Below are positions 45,434 to 56,417 of a DNA stretch of 64,000 nucleotides, one piece after another; position 1 is the stretch's first letter; each line of letters opens with the position of its first letter. The translations under genes and the position numbers were made by a program. Source of the DNA: Bacillota bacterium. Lineage in GTDB: Bacteria > Bacillota > Clostridia > Lachnospirales > Lachnospiraceae. The notes beneath the pieces are model-generated. The model did no database searches, was not told the DNA's origin, and saw only the letters and a list, made by a program, of their open reading frames with translations. The stretch covers positions 186,001 through 250,000 of the forward strand of contig JAQXUQ010000006.1 of the NCBI GenBank assembly GCA_029224465.1, written 5' to 3'.

Positions 45434-48424
45434 ATGGACGCGGAATTCAGAGCAATTACTCCACAAGAGATCAACGAACTTGGAACATACGAGATCGAAG
45501 AGCACCGGTATCTTTCCGATATCGGCTCCGACAGCTATGTCCTGCGCCACAGGAAGACCGGCGCGCGAGTTGCGGTCCTGCCAAACGAGGACACGAATAA
45601 GGTTTTCTATATCGGCTTCCGCACACCGCCTGCCGATTCGACAGGCGTCGCACATATTATCGAGCACACGGTTCTGTGCGGCTCGCGGGATTTTCCTGTC
45701 AAAGATCCGTTTATCGAAGTCGTGAAGGGCTCTCTGAACACGTTCCTGAACGCGATGACGTATCCGGACAAGACCGTATATCCGGTGGCGTCCACAAATG
45801 AAAAGGATTTTGACAATCTGATGCATGTGTATCTGGATGCTGTTTTTCATCCGAATATTTACCGGGAGGAGAATATCTTCCGGCAGGAGGGATGGCATCT
45901 GGAACCTGTGCCGGATGAAGACGGTCATTACGACGCGGACAGCGAAATCACGGTCAATGGCGTCGTTTACAATGAAATGAAGGGTGTCATGTCCTCGCCC
46001 GAAGACGTTCTCTCGGACAAGGTGCTGGCATCCCTTTATCCGCATACGACGTACGCGATCGTTTCTGGCGGAGACCCGCAGCATATTCCGGAGCTTACTT
46101 ACGCGCAGTATCTGGACTTCCACAGGAAGTACTATCATCCGTCGAACAGCTACATTTATCTGTACGGCGACATGAACATGAAGGAGCGGCTTCGCTATCT
46201 GGACGAAGCTTACCTTTCGCAGTATGAACAGCTGGATGTTTCTTCCGCAGTGCTGCCGGAGCCTCCGTTTACTTCGCCTGTCCGCGCGGAGTATTCCTAT
46301 TCCATTCTGCCGGATGAGAATACAGCCGGCAAAACATATCTTTCGCTGAACTTCAGCCTTCCGACGAAAACGTCCGCAAAGGACAATCTCGGTATGAAGA
46401 TCCTGGACTATGTGCTCTGCGACAGCGAGGGCGCGCCTTTGAAGGAAGCGCTCCGGAAGAAAGGAATCGGCCAGGACGTTACCAGTCTGTATGACGCCGG
46501 AATTCTGCAGCCTTACTATTCAATCTGCGCGCAGTACGCCGAGAGGGAGCAGCAGGAAGAATTCGAGAAGACGGTTTTTGATACATTCCGGGAACTCGCA
46601 GATCAGGGAATCGACCGGAAAGCGCTGGCGGCCGGCATCAGCAATTATGAATTTCATTACCGGGAGGCGGATTTCGGTGCGTATCCGAAAGGACTGATCT
46701 ACGGGCTGGATGCTCTTGATACATGGCTGTATGACGACCGGAAGGTTTTTGACGGGCTGACGATCGGTCCTCTTTTTGACGAGCTTCGTAAAGATGCGGA
46801 AAACGGCTGGTTTGAAGAGCTGATCCGCCGGTGTTTCCTTGACAATCCGCACAGGAGCAGCGTGATTCTTCTGCCGGTTCCGGGTCTTACCGAACAGAAT
46901 GAGCAGCGCGAAAAGGATGAGATGAAGGCACTGCATGACAGGATGAGCGCGGAGGAAAGGCAGAAGCTCCTTTCGGAATACGAAGCACTGCGCCGTTATC
47001 AGGAAACGCCTTCCACGAAAGAAGAACTGGAAACCATTCCCGTGCTCGAGAGGAAGGACCTTGACAGGCAGGCAAAACCTCTCGTGAACCGGCTTCTTGA
47101 GGAAGAAGCGGCGCCGGTTCTTGCGCACGATATTTTCACGAGCGGAATTGACTACGCGACTGCTGTATTTGACATTACGGATCTGCCGGACCGGCTCCTT
47201 CGTTATGCCGGCGTCTTCAAGACGCTTCTGTCTGCGCTTGATACGCAGAATTACAGCTACAGCGCGCTCGACAACGAAATTCATATCGTTTCGGGCGGCT
47301 TCAGTTTTGCGGTGTCCGCACACAGCAGTTATCACGAAAGCGGCAGGTACAAGCTGATCTTTGAAGCCGGCATGAAATCCATGCACCGGAATTTCAAAAA
47401 GTCGCTGGAACTGCTGGAAGAGGTACTGCTGCGGACAAAATTCGATGACAAGGACAGAATCAGAACCGTGCTTGAAGAAGAGCTCGCCGGCATGAAATCC
47501 TCCCTTCCTTCCGCAGGCCACAGCACGGCCGTACAGCGTGCCAGTGCTTACCTGAGAGATGTTTACGCGAAACTGGACAGCGTGAACAATATCGGCGAAT
47601 ATGATACGCTGAAAGAAATTCTGGAGCACTTTGACGAGAAGTTTGACTGCTTGAAAAACACGCTCGAAGAGCTTCAAGGCTGTATCTTCAGCAGGGCGCG
47701 CCTTCTGTTCGATATTATTGACGAGAAGTCTCTGATCAGCGAGGATCTTCCCGCCATCCGCGAATTCGCTCTTTCGCTTTCTCCGAAAGAGACGGCTTTT
47801 CTTTCCGCGGATAACGGAAAGGATCTTTCCGGCAGTGCGGGGACTTTTGCGAACGAGGGCCTGACGACCGCGGGGCAGGTGCAGTTTGACTGCGCTGCGG
47901 GAGATTTTTACAAAAAGGGTCTTCCTTACACCGGCGCTCTTTCCGTACTGCGCGTTATTCTGGGGTATGATTATCTCTGGAACAATATCCGCGTAAAAGG
48001 CGGCGCATACGGCTGCATGAGCGGCTTTTCCAGAAACGGTATCGGATACCTGGTTTCCTACCGCGATCCGCACCTTGCAGGCACCTTCGATATTTACAAA
48101 AAGGCAGGAGACGCGATCCGGCATTTTGAGGCGGATGAGCGCACCCTCACGAAATATGTGATTGGCGCCGTCAGCAGCCTCGACAGACCGCTTACACCGT
48201 CCGCGGAAGGCGGCTATTCGATGAACTGCTGGCTGAGCGGCATAACGGACGAAGATCTGCAGAAGGAGCGCGGGCAGGTGCTGGATGTTTCCCTGCAGGA
48301 TATCCGGAGTCTCGGAGATTATCTGGACGCGATTACTTCGCAGAACTGTATCTGCGTCGTCGGCAGCGAATCGAAAATCAAAGAGCGGAAGGACCTGTTC
48401 GGCAGTATCCGGCTGCTCCTTTAA
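45434..48424 (+). CDS. M16C insulinase-family (PreP-like) metalloprotease
   Basis: 996 aa; GVAHIIEHTVLCGSRDFPVKDPFIEVVKGSLNTFLNAMTYPDKTVYPVAS with inverted zinc motif HxxEH. Confidence 0.92.
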   Translation: MDAEFRAITPQEINELGTYEIEEHRYLSDIGSDSYVLRHRKTGARVAVLPNEDTNKVFYIGFRTPPADSTGVAHIIEHTVLCGSRDFPVKDPFIEVVKGSLNTFLNAMTYPDKTVYPVASTNEKDFDNLMHVYLDAVFHPNIYREENIFRQEGWHLEPVPDEDGHYDADSEITVNGVVYNEMKGVMSSPEDVLSDKVLASLYPHTTYAIVSGGDPQHIPELTYAQYLDFHRKYYHPSNSYIYLYGDMNMKERLRYLDEAYLSQYEQLDVSSAVLPEPPFTSPVRAEYSYSILPDENTAGKTYLSLNFSLPTKTSAKDNLGMKILDYVLCDSEGAPLKEALRKKGIGQDVTSLYDAGILQPYYSICAQYAEREQQEEFEKTVFDTFRELADQGIDRKALAAGISNYEFHYREADFGAYPKGLIYGLDALDTWLYDDRKVFDGLTIGPLFDELRKDAENGWFEELIRRCFLDNPHRSSVILLPVPGLTEQNEQREKDEMKALHDRMSAEERQKLLSEYEALRRYQETPSTKEELETIPVLERKDLDRQAKPLVNRLLEEEAAPVLAHDIFTSGIDYATAVFDITDLPDRLLRYAGVFKTLLSALDTQNYSYSALDNEIHIVSGGFSFAVSAHSSYHESGRYKLIFEAGMKSMHRNFKKSLELLEEVLLRTKFDDKDRIRTVLEEELAGMKSSLPSAGHSTAVQRASAYLRDVYAKLDSVNNIGEYDTLKEILEHFDEKFDCLKNTLEELQGCIFSRARLLFDIIDEKSLISEDLPAIREFALSLSPKETAFLSADNGKDLSGSAGTFANEGLTTAGQVQFDCAAGDFYKKGLPYTGALSVLRVILGYDYLWNNIRVKGGAYGCMSGFSRNGIGYLVSYRDPHLAGTFDIYKKAGDAIRHFEADERTLTKYVIGAVSSLDRPLTPSAEGGYSMNCWLSGITDEDLQKERGQVLDVSLQDIRSLGDYLDAITSQNCICVVGSESKIKERKDLFGSIRLLL

Positions 48425-48457
48425 CTGCGCGGCTGTGGGCAGAAGGGATTTTATTCT

Positions 48458-49378
48458 ATGAAAAAAGCAGGCTTTGTGTCCATTATCGGAAGGCCGAATG
48501 TCGGCAAATCGACACTGATGAATACGCTGATCGGCCAGAAGATCGCGATTACTTCCTATAAACCGCAGACGACCAGAAATCAGATCCGCACGATCTATTC
48601 GGATGACGCGGGTCAGATTGTTTTTCTCGATACGCCCGGCATGCATGCCGCGAAGGACAAACTCGGAAAATATATGTTCAAGGCCGCGCAGGCATCGCTT
48701 CAAGAAGTGGACCTGATTCTGCTTCTTGCGGAACCGAGGATTCCGATCCGGGACGAGGATCTGGCAGTTCTGAAAGTGCTGGCGGAGCAGACAACACCTG
48801 TCCTTTTGTGCATTACGAAAACAGACACCGTAAAGAAGGATGAACTGCTTCCTGTCATGGCTGCTTATTCGCAGAAATGGCAGGAACTTACGGGCAGCAC
48901 CCTGCAGGATATTCTGCCTGTCAGCGCGAGGACCGGGCAGGGGATCGATGATCTGAAAGCCGCGATTTTCGCAAGGCTTCCGGAGGGCGAGCCCTTTTAC
49001 GATCCGGAGCAGGTGACGACCGAGACGGAGCGCGCGATCGCGGGAGAGATTATCCGTGAGAAAGCGCTGCGCCTTCTGCAGGAAGAAGTGCCGCACGGCA
49101 TCGCCGTGCAGATCGGCAGGATGAAATACCGGACCGGCAGGAACGGACAGATCTGCGACATCGAAGCCGATATTATCTGCGAGCGGGAATCTCACAAAGG
49201 CATTATTATCGGCGCGAAGGGACAGATGCTGAAGAAAATCGGAACGCTCGCCAGGAAAGACATCGAAAACATGATTGACTGTCAGGTGAACCTGCGGCTT
49301 TTCGTAAAGGTCAGAAGGGACTGGAAGGATAACGACAGCGCCCTGAAGAGTTTCGGATACAATGAAAAGGATTTGTGA
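48458..49378 (+). CDS. era: GTPase Era
   Basis: GFVSIIGRPNVGKSTLMNTLIGQKIAITSYKPQTTRNQIRTIY; C-terminal KH domain. Confidence 0.96.
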   Translation: MKKAGFVSIIGRPNVGKSTLMNTLIGQKIAITSYKPQTTRNQIRTIYSDDAGQIVFLDTPGMHAAKDKLGKYMFKAAQASLQEVDLILLLAEPRIPIRDEDLAVLKVLAEQTTPVLLCITKTDTVKKDELLPVMAAYSQKWQELTGSTLQDILPVSARTGQGIDDLKAAIFARLPEGEPFYDPEQVTTETERAIAGEIIREKALRLLQEEVPHGIAVQIGRMKYRTGRNGQICDIEADIICERESHKGIIIGAKGQMLKKIGTLARKDIENMIDCQVNLRLFVKVRRDWKDNDSALKSFGYNEKDL

Positions 49379-50037
49379 TGTCAGACGCGAAATCATACGT
49401 GGAAGTGTCCGGCATGGTTATTGGGAGCGGCCCGATCGGTGAATATGACCGGCGGGTCGTTCTTCTTACGAGGCAGATGGGAAAGATCAGCGCGTTTGCC
49501 AAGGGCGCGAGAAGACCGAACAGTGCGCTGGTCGCGGCGACGGGGCTGTTCTGCTACGGAAAGTTCCGTCTGTTCGCGGGGAAAAACGCCTATACGCTGG
49601 TCGACGCGGACATCTCCAATTATTTTCCGTATTTCCGGATGCATGTCGAGGACGCGATGTACGGAACGTACTTTCTTGAAGTGATGGAGTATATCACACG
49701 GGAAAACAACGACGAGTCCACACTGCTTCTGCTTACCTACGCATCGCTTTGCGCGCTCGAAGCTTCGAAAATTGACAGAAAGCTGATCCGCAGCATTTTT
49801 GAAATTAAAACCGTGGTCCTCGAAGGCGAGTTTGAGGAGCCGAACTATGAGAGTTACTCGCAGGCGGCAGGTGCCGCGCTGCGGCATATCGCGCAGGCGA
49901 AGATTTCTTCCCTGTACACGTTTACGGTTGACGGGGCGGCGCAGAAAGAACTGGCGTTTCTTGCGGATAAATATATGCAGCGGAGCTTCGGGCACCATTT
50001 CGCAAGTCTTGACGTTATCAATACGATGAATTTATAA
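49378..50037 (+). CDS. recO: DNA repair protein RecO
   Basis: EVSGMVIGSGPIGEYDRRVVLLTRQMGKISAFAKGARRPNSALVAATGLFCYGKFRLF; directly after era. Confidence 0.9.
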   Translation: MSDAKSYVEVSGMVIGSGPIGEYDRRVVLLTRQMGKISAFAKGARRPNSALVAATGLFCYGKFRLFAGKNAYTLVDADISNYFPYFRMHVEDAMYGTYFLEVMEYITRENNDESTLLLLTYASLCALEASKIDRKLIRSIFEIKTVVLEGEFEEPNYESYSQAAGAALRHIAQAKISSLYTFTVDGAAQKELAFLADKYMQRSFGHHFASLDVINTMNL

Positions 50038-50122
50038 TGTTACAGACTGTGAGCGGCGCGAAATGGCCGCTGCCGGCAGTATCCGCGGAAGTGCGGTGCT
50101 GCTGGCGGCATGAGGAACAGGT

Positions 50123-50818
50123 ATGTCAGATTCAAGGCGAAGAACTTATAACAGCCGGCAGAGGCGTGGCAGGAAAAGGAAGAACTATCAGCCGGCATCC
50201 GGGATTCTGATAGTGATTTCCGTTTTGACCCTGCTCGTCCTTTTTGCTGCAGGCAGATTCAAGGGTCACGGCGTTTCCGCAGGCGATTACGACAGGAGTA
50301 CGCTGGTCTTTTCCAAAAAGGGCGGGATCACCGCGGTCAGTGTCGAGTCCTTTGACAAAGATTATTACAGCAAAGAGGAACTTGATAAAGCCGTGGATAC
50401 CGCGCTGAAAGACTACCAGGCAGCGGGCGGCAGCGGCATCGCGAAAAAGAGCCTTTCGGTCGGAAACGGAACCGCGAAACTGGTGATGACCTATGACAGC
50501 ACGGAAGAATACGAAAAGTTCAACCGCGTGCCCGCGTATTTCGGCACCGTAAGCGGAGCGCAGGAGAAGGGATATTCGCTGGACGGACTCATCGGGACGC
50601 CCTCGAGACTGGATTCGGGTTCGCTTCTTCCTGCGGACGGACTTTCGGACCTTTCCGGTCATGGCTGCATTGTCATAACCGAAGAAGCGGATATTGTGAC
50701 GGGAAAGGGAATCCCGATTCTGTACGCTTCCTCCAACCTGACAACGAAAGACGATCATACCGCATCATTGGAAGGAACAGTCAGCAGGGAGAATCCGGCT
50801 GTCATTGTTTTGCAGTAA
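50123..50818 (+). CDS. membrane-anchored protein of unknown function
   Basis: basic N-terminus, one TM, extracytoplasmic domain; between recO and glyS. Confidence 0.7.
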   Translation: MSDSRRRTYNSRQRRGRKRKNYQPASGILIVISVLTLLVLFAAGRFKGHGVSAGDYDRSTLVFSKKGGITAVSVESFDKDYYSKEELDKAVDTALKDYQAAGGSGIAKKSLSVGNGTAKLVMTYDSTEEYEKFNRVPAYFGTVSGAQEKGYSLDGLIGTPSRLDSGSLLPADGLSDLSGHGCIVITEEADIVTGKGIPILYASSNLTTKDDHTASLEGTVSRENPAVIVLQ

Positions 50819-50902
50819 CTTCTGAACACGTTTCAGCTTGTGGTTCCGGCTCTGCCGGATTACATAACAATATTTACAGTACCATGAAGAGGAGTGGCTA
50901 TT

Positions 50903-52294
50903 ATGGAAAAGACAATGGATAAAATCGTTGCTCTTTGTAACGCGAGAGGCTTTATCTATCCGGGCTCCCAGATCTACGGCGGACTGTCGAACACCTGGGA
51001 TTACGGTAACCTCGGCGTTGAGCTCAAGAACAACGTCAAGAAAGCATGGTGGCAGAAATTCGTACAGGAGTCTCCGACCAACGTCGGCGTCGACTGCGCG
51101 ATTCTGATGAATCCCAAAACCTGGGTTGCATCCGGCCATCTTGCGGGATTTTCCGACCCTCTTATGGACTGCAAGGCCTGCGGCGAGCGTTTCCGTGCGG
51201 ACAATCTGATCGAGGACTACGCGAAGGAACATGATCTTACGCTGGACAGCTCCGTTGACGGCTGGACCAATGACGAGATGATGAGCTTTATCAACAAATT
51301 CAAGGTTCCGTGCCCTTCCTGCGGCCAGTTCCACTGGACGGATATCCGTCAGTTCAACCTGATGTTCAAGACGTTCCAGGGAGTAACTGAAGACACATCG
51401 GATACGCTGTATCTGCGCCCCGAGACCGCGCAGGGCATTTTCGTCAACTTCAAGAATGTGCAGAGAACGTCGAGAAAGCACCTGCCTTTCGGCATCTGTC
51501 AGATCGGCAAGTCCTTCCGTAACGAGATCACACCTGGCAACTTCACATTCCGCACAAGAGAGTTCGAGCAGATGGAGATGGAATTCTTCTGCAAGCCCGG
51601 AACGGATCTGGAATGGTTCTCGTACTGGAAAAAATACGCGATGAAGTGGCTGACGTCTCTGGGACTCAAGCCCGAACATCTGCGTTTCCGCGATCACGAG
51701 AAGGCGGAGCTTGCGTTCTATTCCAAGGCGACGTCGGATATCGAGTTTACGTTCCCCTTCACGGACTGGGGCGAGCTCTGGGGCATCGCGGACCGCACGG
51801 ACTACGACCTTTCAAGGCACCAGGAAGTTTCGGGCGAGGATCTTACGTACTTCGACGAAGATACCAAGGAAAGATATATTCCGTATGTCATCGAGCCTTC
51901 GCTCGGCTGCGACCGTGTGACGCTGGCCTTTATCTGCGAAGCATACGATGAGGAGACACTGGCGGACGGCAGCGTGCGGAACGTCATGCATTTCCATCCG
52001 GCAATCGCGCCTGTCAAGATTGCGGTTCTGCCGCTTTCGAAGAAGCTTTCGGAGCCCGCGCAGAAGATCTACGCCGAGCTTTCCCGCCGCTATATGTGCG
52101 ATTTTGATGACCGCGGAGCCATCGGCAAGAGATACAGAAGAGAGGACGAAATCGGCACGCCGTTCTGCATCTGCTATGACTTTGCGTCCGAACAGGACCA
52201 GTGTGTCACCATCCGGAACAGAGATACGATGGAGCAGGAAAGAGTCGCCATCGCTGACCTGAAGAACTGGTTTGACGGCAAATTCGATTTTTAA
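50903..52294 (+). CDS. glyS: glycine--tRNA ligase (class II, homodimeric)
   Basis: [68 protein letters not shown]. Confidence 0.95.
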   Translation: MEKTMDKIVALCNARGFIYPGSQIYGGLSNTWDYGNLGVELKNNVKKAWWQKFVQESPTNVGVDCAILMNPKTWVASGHLAGFSDPLMDCKACGERFRADNLIEDYAKEHDLTLDSSVDGWTNDEMMSFINKFKVPCPSCGQFHWTDIRQFNLMFKTFQGVTEDTSDTLYLRPETAQGIFVNFKNVQRTSRKHLPFGICQIGKSFRNEITPGNFTFRTREFEQMEMEFFCKPGTDLEWFSYWKKYAMKWLTSLGLKPEHLRFRDHEKAELAFYSKATSDIEFTFPFTDWGELWGIADRTDYDLSRHQEVSGEDLTYFDEDTKERYIPYVIEPSLGCDRVTLAFICEAYDEETLADGSVRNVMHFHPAIAPVKIAVLPLSKKLSEPAQKIYAELSRRYMCDFDDRGAIGKRYRREDEIGTPFCICYDFASEQDQCVTIRNRDTMEQERVAIADLKNWFDGKFDF

Positions 52295-52309
52295 TGCAGG
52301 AGACAAATT

Positions 52310-55030
52310 ATGCAGTACAGAGGCGTAAATGAATTGCGGGAACTCTTTCTCTCGTTCTTCGAGGAGAAGGGCTGCCTGCGGCTGAACAGCTTTTCGCTGG
52401 TTCCGCACAATGACACATCCCTTCTGATCATCAACTCGGGCATGGCTCCGATGAAGCCGTGGTTCACCGGGCAGGAGATTCCGCCGAGGCGCAGAGTCAC
52501 AACCTGCCAGAAGTGCATCCGCACGGGCGACCTTGAAAATGTCGGCAAAACAGCGCGGCACGGCACCTATTTTGAGATGCTCGGAAACTTTTCGTTCGGC
52601 GATTACTTCAAAAAGGAAGCGATTCCGTGGGCCTGGGAGTTTCTGACGGAGCGCGTCGGCCTTGATCCGGACAGACTGTATCCTTCCGTCTATGTGGATG
52701 ACGAGGAAGCCTACAATATCTGGCTGAACGACATGCATATCCCGGCGGACCACATCTATAAATTCGGCAAGGAAGATAATTTCTGGGAGCACGGCTCAGG
52801 CCCCTGCGGTCCCTGCACCGAGATTTACTATGACCGCGGAGAGAAGTTCGGCAACGGTCCGGAAGACGTTATGGGCGGCGAAGGCGACCGTTACATGGAA
52901 GTCTGGAATGTTGTTTTCTCGCAGTTCAATAATGACGGCCACGGCCACTACACGGATCTTGCCCAGAAGAACATTGATACCGGCATGGGCCTTGAGCGTC
53001 TTGCGGTAGCTGTGCAGGACGTCGGTTCGATCTTTGATATTGATACATTGAAGAGCCTGCGGGATCTGATCTGCAGGCTGGCCGGCGGTATCGGTTATGA
53101 GCAGGAAGGCACCGAAGAGTCCGATGTATCCGTCCGTATCTGCACGGATCACGCGAGAGCGATGACCTTTATGATTTCCGACGGCATCATGCCCTCCAAC
53201 AACGGAAGAGGCTATGTGCTGCGCAGAATCATCCGCCGCGCGGTAAGGCACGGCAGAAAGCTTGGCATCGAAGGCTCGTTCCTGCCGACGCTCGCGATGA
53301 ATGTTATCGAAACTTCGAAGGACGGTTATCCGGAGCTTGAGGAAAAGAAAGATTTCATTCTGAACGTCATCCGCGCCGAGGAAGAGAAGTTTGAAAAGAC
53401 GTATCAGCAGGGCATGGATATTCTCGAGGAAATGGAGGCGGCGCTTGCAAAGAAGGGCGAAAAGCAGCTTTCCGGCGATGACGCGTTCCGGCTCTATGAT
53501 ACTTACGGCTTTCCGCTGGATAACACAAAGGAAATTTTAGGTGAAAAAGGCTTCACGGTAGACGAAGAAGGCTTCCGCGCCGCGATGGACAGGCAGAGAA
53601 CCGCCGCGAGAGAAGACCGGAAGAGATCCGGTGATTCGGCAACCTATATGGGCGCCGCGGCCACGGTTTACGAGAAACTGGATCCTTCAATGAATACCGA
53701 ATTCATCGGCTACGATACACTGACTGCGGAATCGAAGATCACCGCTTTAGTGCTGTTCGGCGATCCGGATCAGGACGAAGAAGACGAAGTGGTTTCGGCT
53801 CTTTCAGACGGACAGAAGGGTGCGATCATTACCGAAAAGACACCGTTCTACGGGACCATGGGCGGCCAGGTCGGCGACAAAGGAATCATTGTTCTCAAGA
53901 GCGCGGAAGATATTGACGCCGCTGCTTCCCTTGGCAAAGGCGCCGCTACCTTCGAGGCTACCAGAACCGAGCATGTGGCCGGCGGCAAAATCGCGCACAT
54001 CGGCCGCGTGACAAGCGGCATGTTTTCTGCCAACGCGGACGTTACGCTTGCAGTCGATGAGAAAAACCGCATGGCAACCTGCCGCAATCATTCCGCTACA
54101 CACCTTCTGCAGAAGGCGCTGCGCGATGTGCTGGGAACCCATGTCGAGCAGGCGGGCTCCTATCAGGACGCAGACAGAACGAGATTCGATTTCTCGCATT
54201 TCCAGGCAATGACAAAGGAAGAGCTGCGCAGAGTCGAAGACATTGTAAACGAAAAGATTGCGGAAGGACTTCCGGTCCGTACCGAAATCATGTCTCTCGA
54301 AGAAGCGAAAAAGACCGGCGCGATGGCACTATTCGGAGAAAAGTACGGCGAGAGTGTCCGCGTTGTCCGCATGGGAGACTTTTCCACGGAACTCTGCGGC
54401 GGCACTCACGTGAAGAATACGCTGCAGATCGGTCAGTTCAAGATCCTGTCGGAGAGCGGCGTTGCTGCCGGCGTCCGCAGAATCGAGGCACTTACCGGCG
54501 ACAATGTCCGCCGTTACTATGAGCGCATGGAAGCGGAAATGAATGCGGCGGCAGCCCTCGTAAAGGCTACGCCCGCGACGCTTTCGGAGCATATCCGTGC
54601 ACTTCAGAAGGAACTCAAGAGCGTTCTGTCCGAAAACGAGACAATCAAGGCGAAAGAGGCGAAAGCTTCTCTGGGCAGCGTGATGGACAAGGTAACCGAT
54701 GTCAAGGGAGTTCCGTTTATCGCGGCGCACCTTGCAGGCGTAGACGCGAACGAGCTGCGGACACTCGGAGATGATCTCAAGGCAAAGACCGGCGGTGTGG
54801 TCCTTCTGATATCCGACAAGGACGGAAAGGTATCCATGGTTGCCATGGCTTCCGACGAGGCAGTGAAGAAAGGCGCGCACGCCGGAAATCTGATCAGGTC
54901 CATTGCGGCAGCTGTCGGAGGAGGCGGCGGCGGACGTCCGAACATGGCGCAGGCCGGCGGAAAGAACCCCGGCGGCATTGAAAAAGCTCTGGAGCAGGCA
55001 AAAACAGTCCTTGACGAACAGATTAGGTGA
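52310..55030 (+). CDS. alaS: alanine--tRNA ligase
   Basis: LRELFLSFFEEKGCLRLNSFSLVPHNDTSLLIINSGMAPMKPWFTG; CRNHSATHLLQKALRDVLG; CGGTHV. Confidence 0.97.
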   Translation: MQYRGVNELRELFLSFFEEKGCLRLNSFSLVPHNDTSLLIINSGMAPMKPWFTGQEIPPRRRVTTCQKCIRTGDLENVGKTARHGTYFEMLGNFSFGDYFKKEAIPWAWEFLTERVGLDPDRLYPSVYVDDEEAYNIWLNDMHIPADHIYKFGKEDNFWEHGSGPCGPCTEIYYDRGEKFGNGPEDVMGGEGDRYMEVWNVVFSQFNNDGHGHYTDLAQKNIDTGMGLERLAVAVQDVGSIFDIDTLKSLRDLICRLAGGIGYEQEGTEESDVSVRICTDHARAMTFMISDGIMPSNNGRGYVLRRIIRRAVRHGRKLGIEGSFLPTLAMNVIETSKDGYPELEEKKDFILNVIRAEEEKFEKTYQQGMDILEEMEAALAKKGEKQLSGDDAFRLYDTYGFPLDNTKEILGEKGFTVDEEGFRAAMDRQRTAAREDRKRSGDSATYMGAAATVYEKLDPSMNTEFIGYDTLTAESKITALVLFGDPDQDEEDEVVSALSDGQKGAIITEKTPFYGTMGGQVGDKGIIVLKSAEDIDAAASLGKGAATFEATRTEHVAGGKIAHIGRVTSGMFSANADVTLAVDEKNRMATCRNHSATHLLQKALRDVLGTHVEQAGSYQDADRTRFDFSHFQAMTKEELRRVEDIVNEKIAEGLPVRTEIMSLEEAKKTGAMALFGEKYGESVRVVRMGDFSTELCGGTHVKNTLQIGQFKILSESGVAAGVRRIEALTGDNVRRYYERMEAEMNAAAALVKATPATLSEHIRALQKELKSVLSENETIKAKEAKASLGSVMDKVTDVKGVPFIAAHLAGVDANELRTLGDDLKAKTGGVVLLISDKDGKVSMVAMASDEAVKKGAHAGNLIRSIAAAVGGGGGGRPNMAQAGGKNPGGIEKALEQAKTVLDEQIR

Positions 55031-55135
55031 CGGTATAATACCACTTGTGTCTGATCATTGAAGGCAATAATAAACCCAATCAGTCGGTAGCGGCATTGCC
55101 GCGAATCTGAAGGGACTGAAGGGAGGGTAGAAGAT

Positions 55136-55312
55136 ATGTCTAGCGTTATCGTAAAAGAGAATGAGACTCTGGACAGCGCACTGCGTCGTTTCAAGAGAAG
55201 CTGCGCAAAGGCCGGCATCCAGCAGGAAATTCGTAAAAGAGAGCATTACGAGAAGCCCAGCGTAAAGCGTAAGAAGAAGTCTGAGGCTGCCAGAAAGAGA
55301 AAGTACAACTGA
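55136..55312 (+). CDS. rpsU: 30S ribosomal protein S21
   Basis: [58 protein letters not shown]; shorter than the track cutoff. Confidence 0.95.
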   Translation: MSSVIVKENETLDSALRRFKRSCAKAGIQQEIRKREHYEKPSVKRKKKSEAARKRKYN

Positions 55313-55337
55313 TCCAACTGGTTTTAATGCACATTAC

Positions 55338-55388
55338 AGGGAGCCGTAACCCAGCGTCACGATGCCGGGCTGCGGCTCTCTATTTATT
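55338..55388 (+). terminator. intrinsic terminator after rpsU
   Basis: AGGGAGCCGtaaCCC...GGGctgCGGCTCTCT followed by a T-rich stretch. Confidence 0.5.
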
Positions 55389-55502
55389 TGCGACCCTTCT
55401 ACGCCGCCGGGCGGGAGATGCAGCACCGGCAGTCGAAAGCAGCCACCCCGGCTTCGAATGCGCCGGCGGCATACTTGCGCCGAAAAGCACCGCAGACGTA
55501 TA

Positions 55503-56405
55503 ATGCAGACTATGATCAAAAGGACGATTGCCGCAGTTGCTGCGGCCACTTTGTTATTTTTTCTGGCTGTTATGATTGCCGACAACAGACGCTTTATTGT
55601 GCGGCGTTATACGATCCGTACGAACAAGCTCCGGCGCGCATACCGTTTTGTTTACCTTTCGGATCTGCACCAGAAGGTGTATCCCGGCGGAAATGAAACT
55701 ATTACGGCGGCTGTTCGTAAGGAGAGACCGGATTTTATCATCGCAGGCGGAGATTTCATCACGTCAAGGACAGCGGCCGAGCAGGCTTGCCGGAATGATT
55801 TTTCGTTTGAAGACGCGGCTCTTTCACTTTTGAAGAGCCTTCGCGACGTGGCGCCTGTCTATTTCGTAAACGGCAATCATGAGGAAAAGCTGGAAACATC
55901 GGAGGACGAGGTCCTGCAGAGTGCTTATGATCACTTTATGACAGAGCTGTCCGGGGCGGGCGTACGTGTTCTTCATAACGAAAAAGTTCACCCGGATGTC
56001 GGGCTGGTACTATATGGCTATGAGCACGGTATGAAGCACTACGAAAAGATCTTCAGCAATCCGCTGACGCTTCCGGAGATGCAGGAGGAGATCGGTGAAC
56101 CGGAGCCGGACCTGTTTTGCCTGCTTGCTGTGCACAACCCGAAATTCTTTCCCGTGTACGCGCAGTGGGGAGCGGATCTTACGGTTTCCGGACATGTGCA
56201 CGGGGGGCTCATGCGGATCGGAAAACGAGGTGTGATCGGGCCGGATCTGCATCTGTTTCCCAAATACAGCGGCGGCCTCTATAACATAGACGGCAGAACC
56301 ATGATTTTGAGCTGCGGCATCGGCGCGCATACGCTGCCGGTCCGGATTTTCAATCCGGGAGAAATCACAGTCGTGGATATCGTTCCGCGGAACAGGATAG
56401 ACTGA
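55503..56405 (+). CDS. membrane-anchored metallophosphoesterase
   Basis: FVYLSDLHQKVYPGG...IAGGDFI...VNGNHEE...VSGHVHGGLMRIGKRG. Confidence 0.92.
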   Translation: MQTMIKRTIAAVAAATLLFFLAVMIADNRRFIVRRYTIRTNKLRRAYRFVYLSDLHQKVYPGGNETITAAVRKERPDFIIAGGDFITSRTAAEQACRNDFSFEDAALSLLKSLRDVAPVYFVNGNHEEKLETSEDEVLQSAYDHFMTELSGAGVRVLHNEKVHPDVGLVLYGYEHGMKHYEKIFSNPLTLPEMQEEIGEPEPDLFCLLAVHNPKFFPVYAQWGADLTVSGHVHGGLMRIGKRGVIGPDLHLFPKYSGGLYNIDGRTMILSCGIGAHTLPVRIFNPGEITVVDIVPRNRID

Positions 56406-56417
56406 GGTCGTTAAAGC

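Noticed and set aside
46520-49396. 958-aa minus-strand ORF opposite the M16C protease and era
   Set aside because: Antisense to two strongly supported genes; translation is Phe/Arg/His-rich with no recognisable domain, an artefact of GC/codon bias on the coding strand
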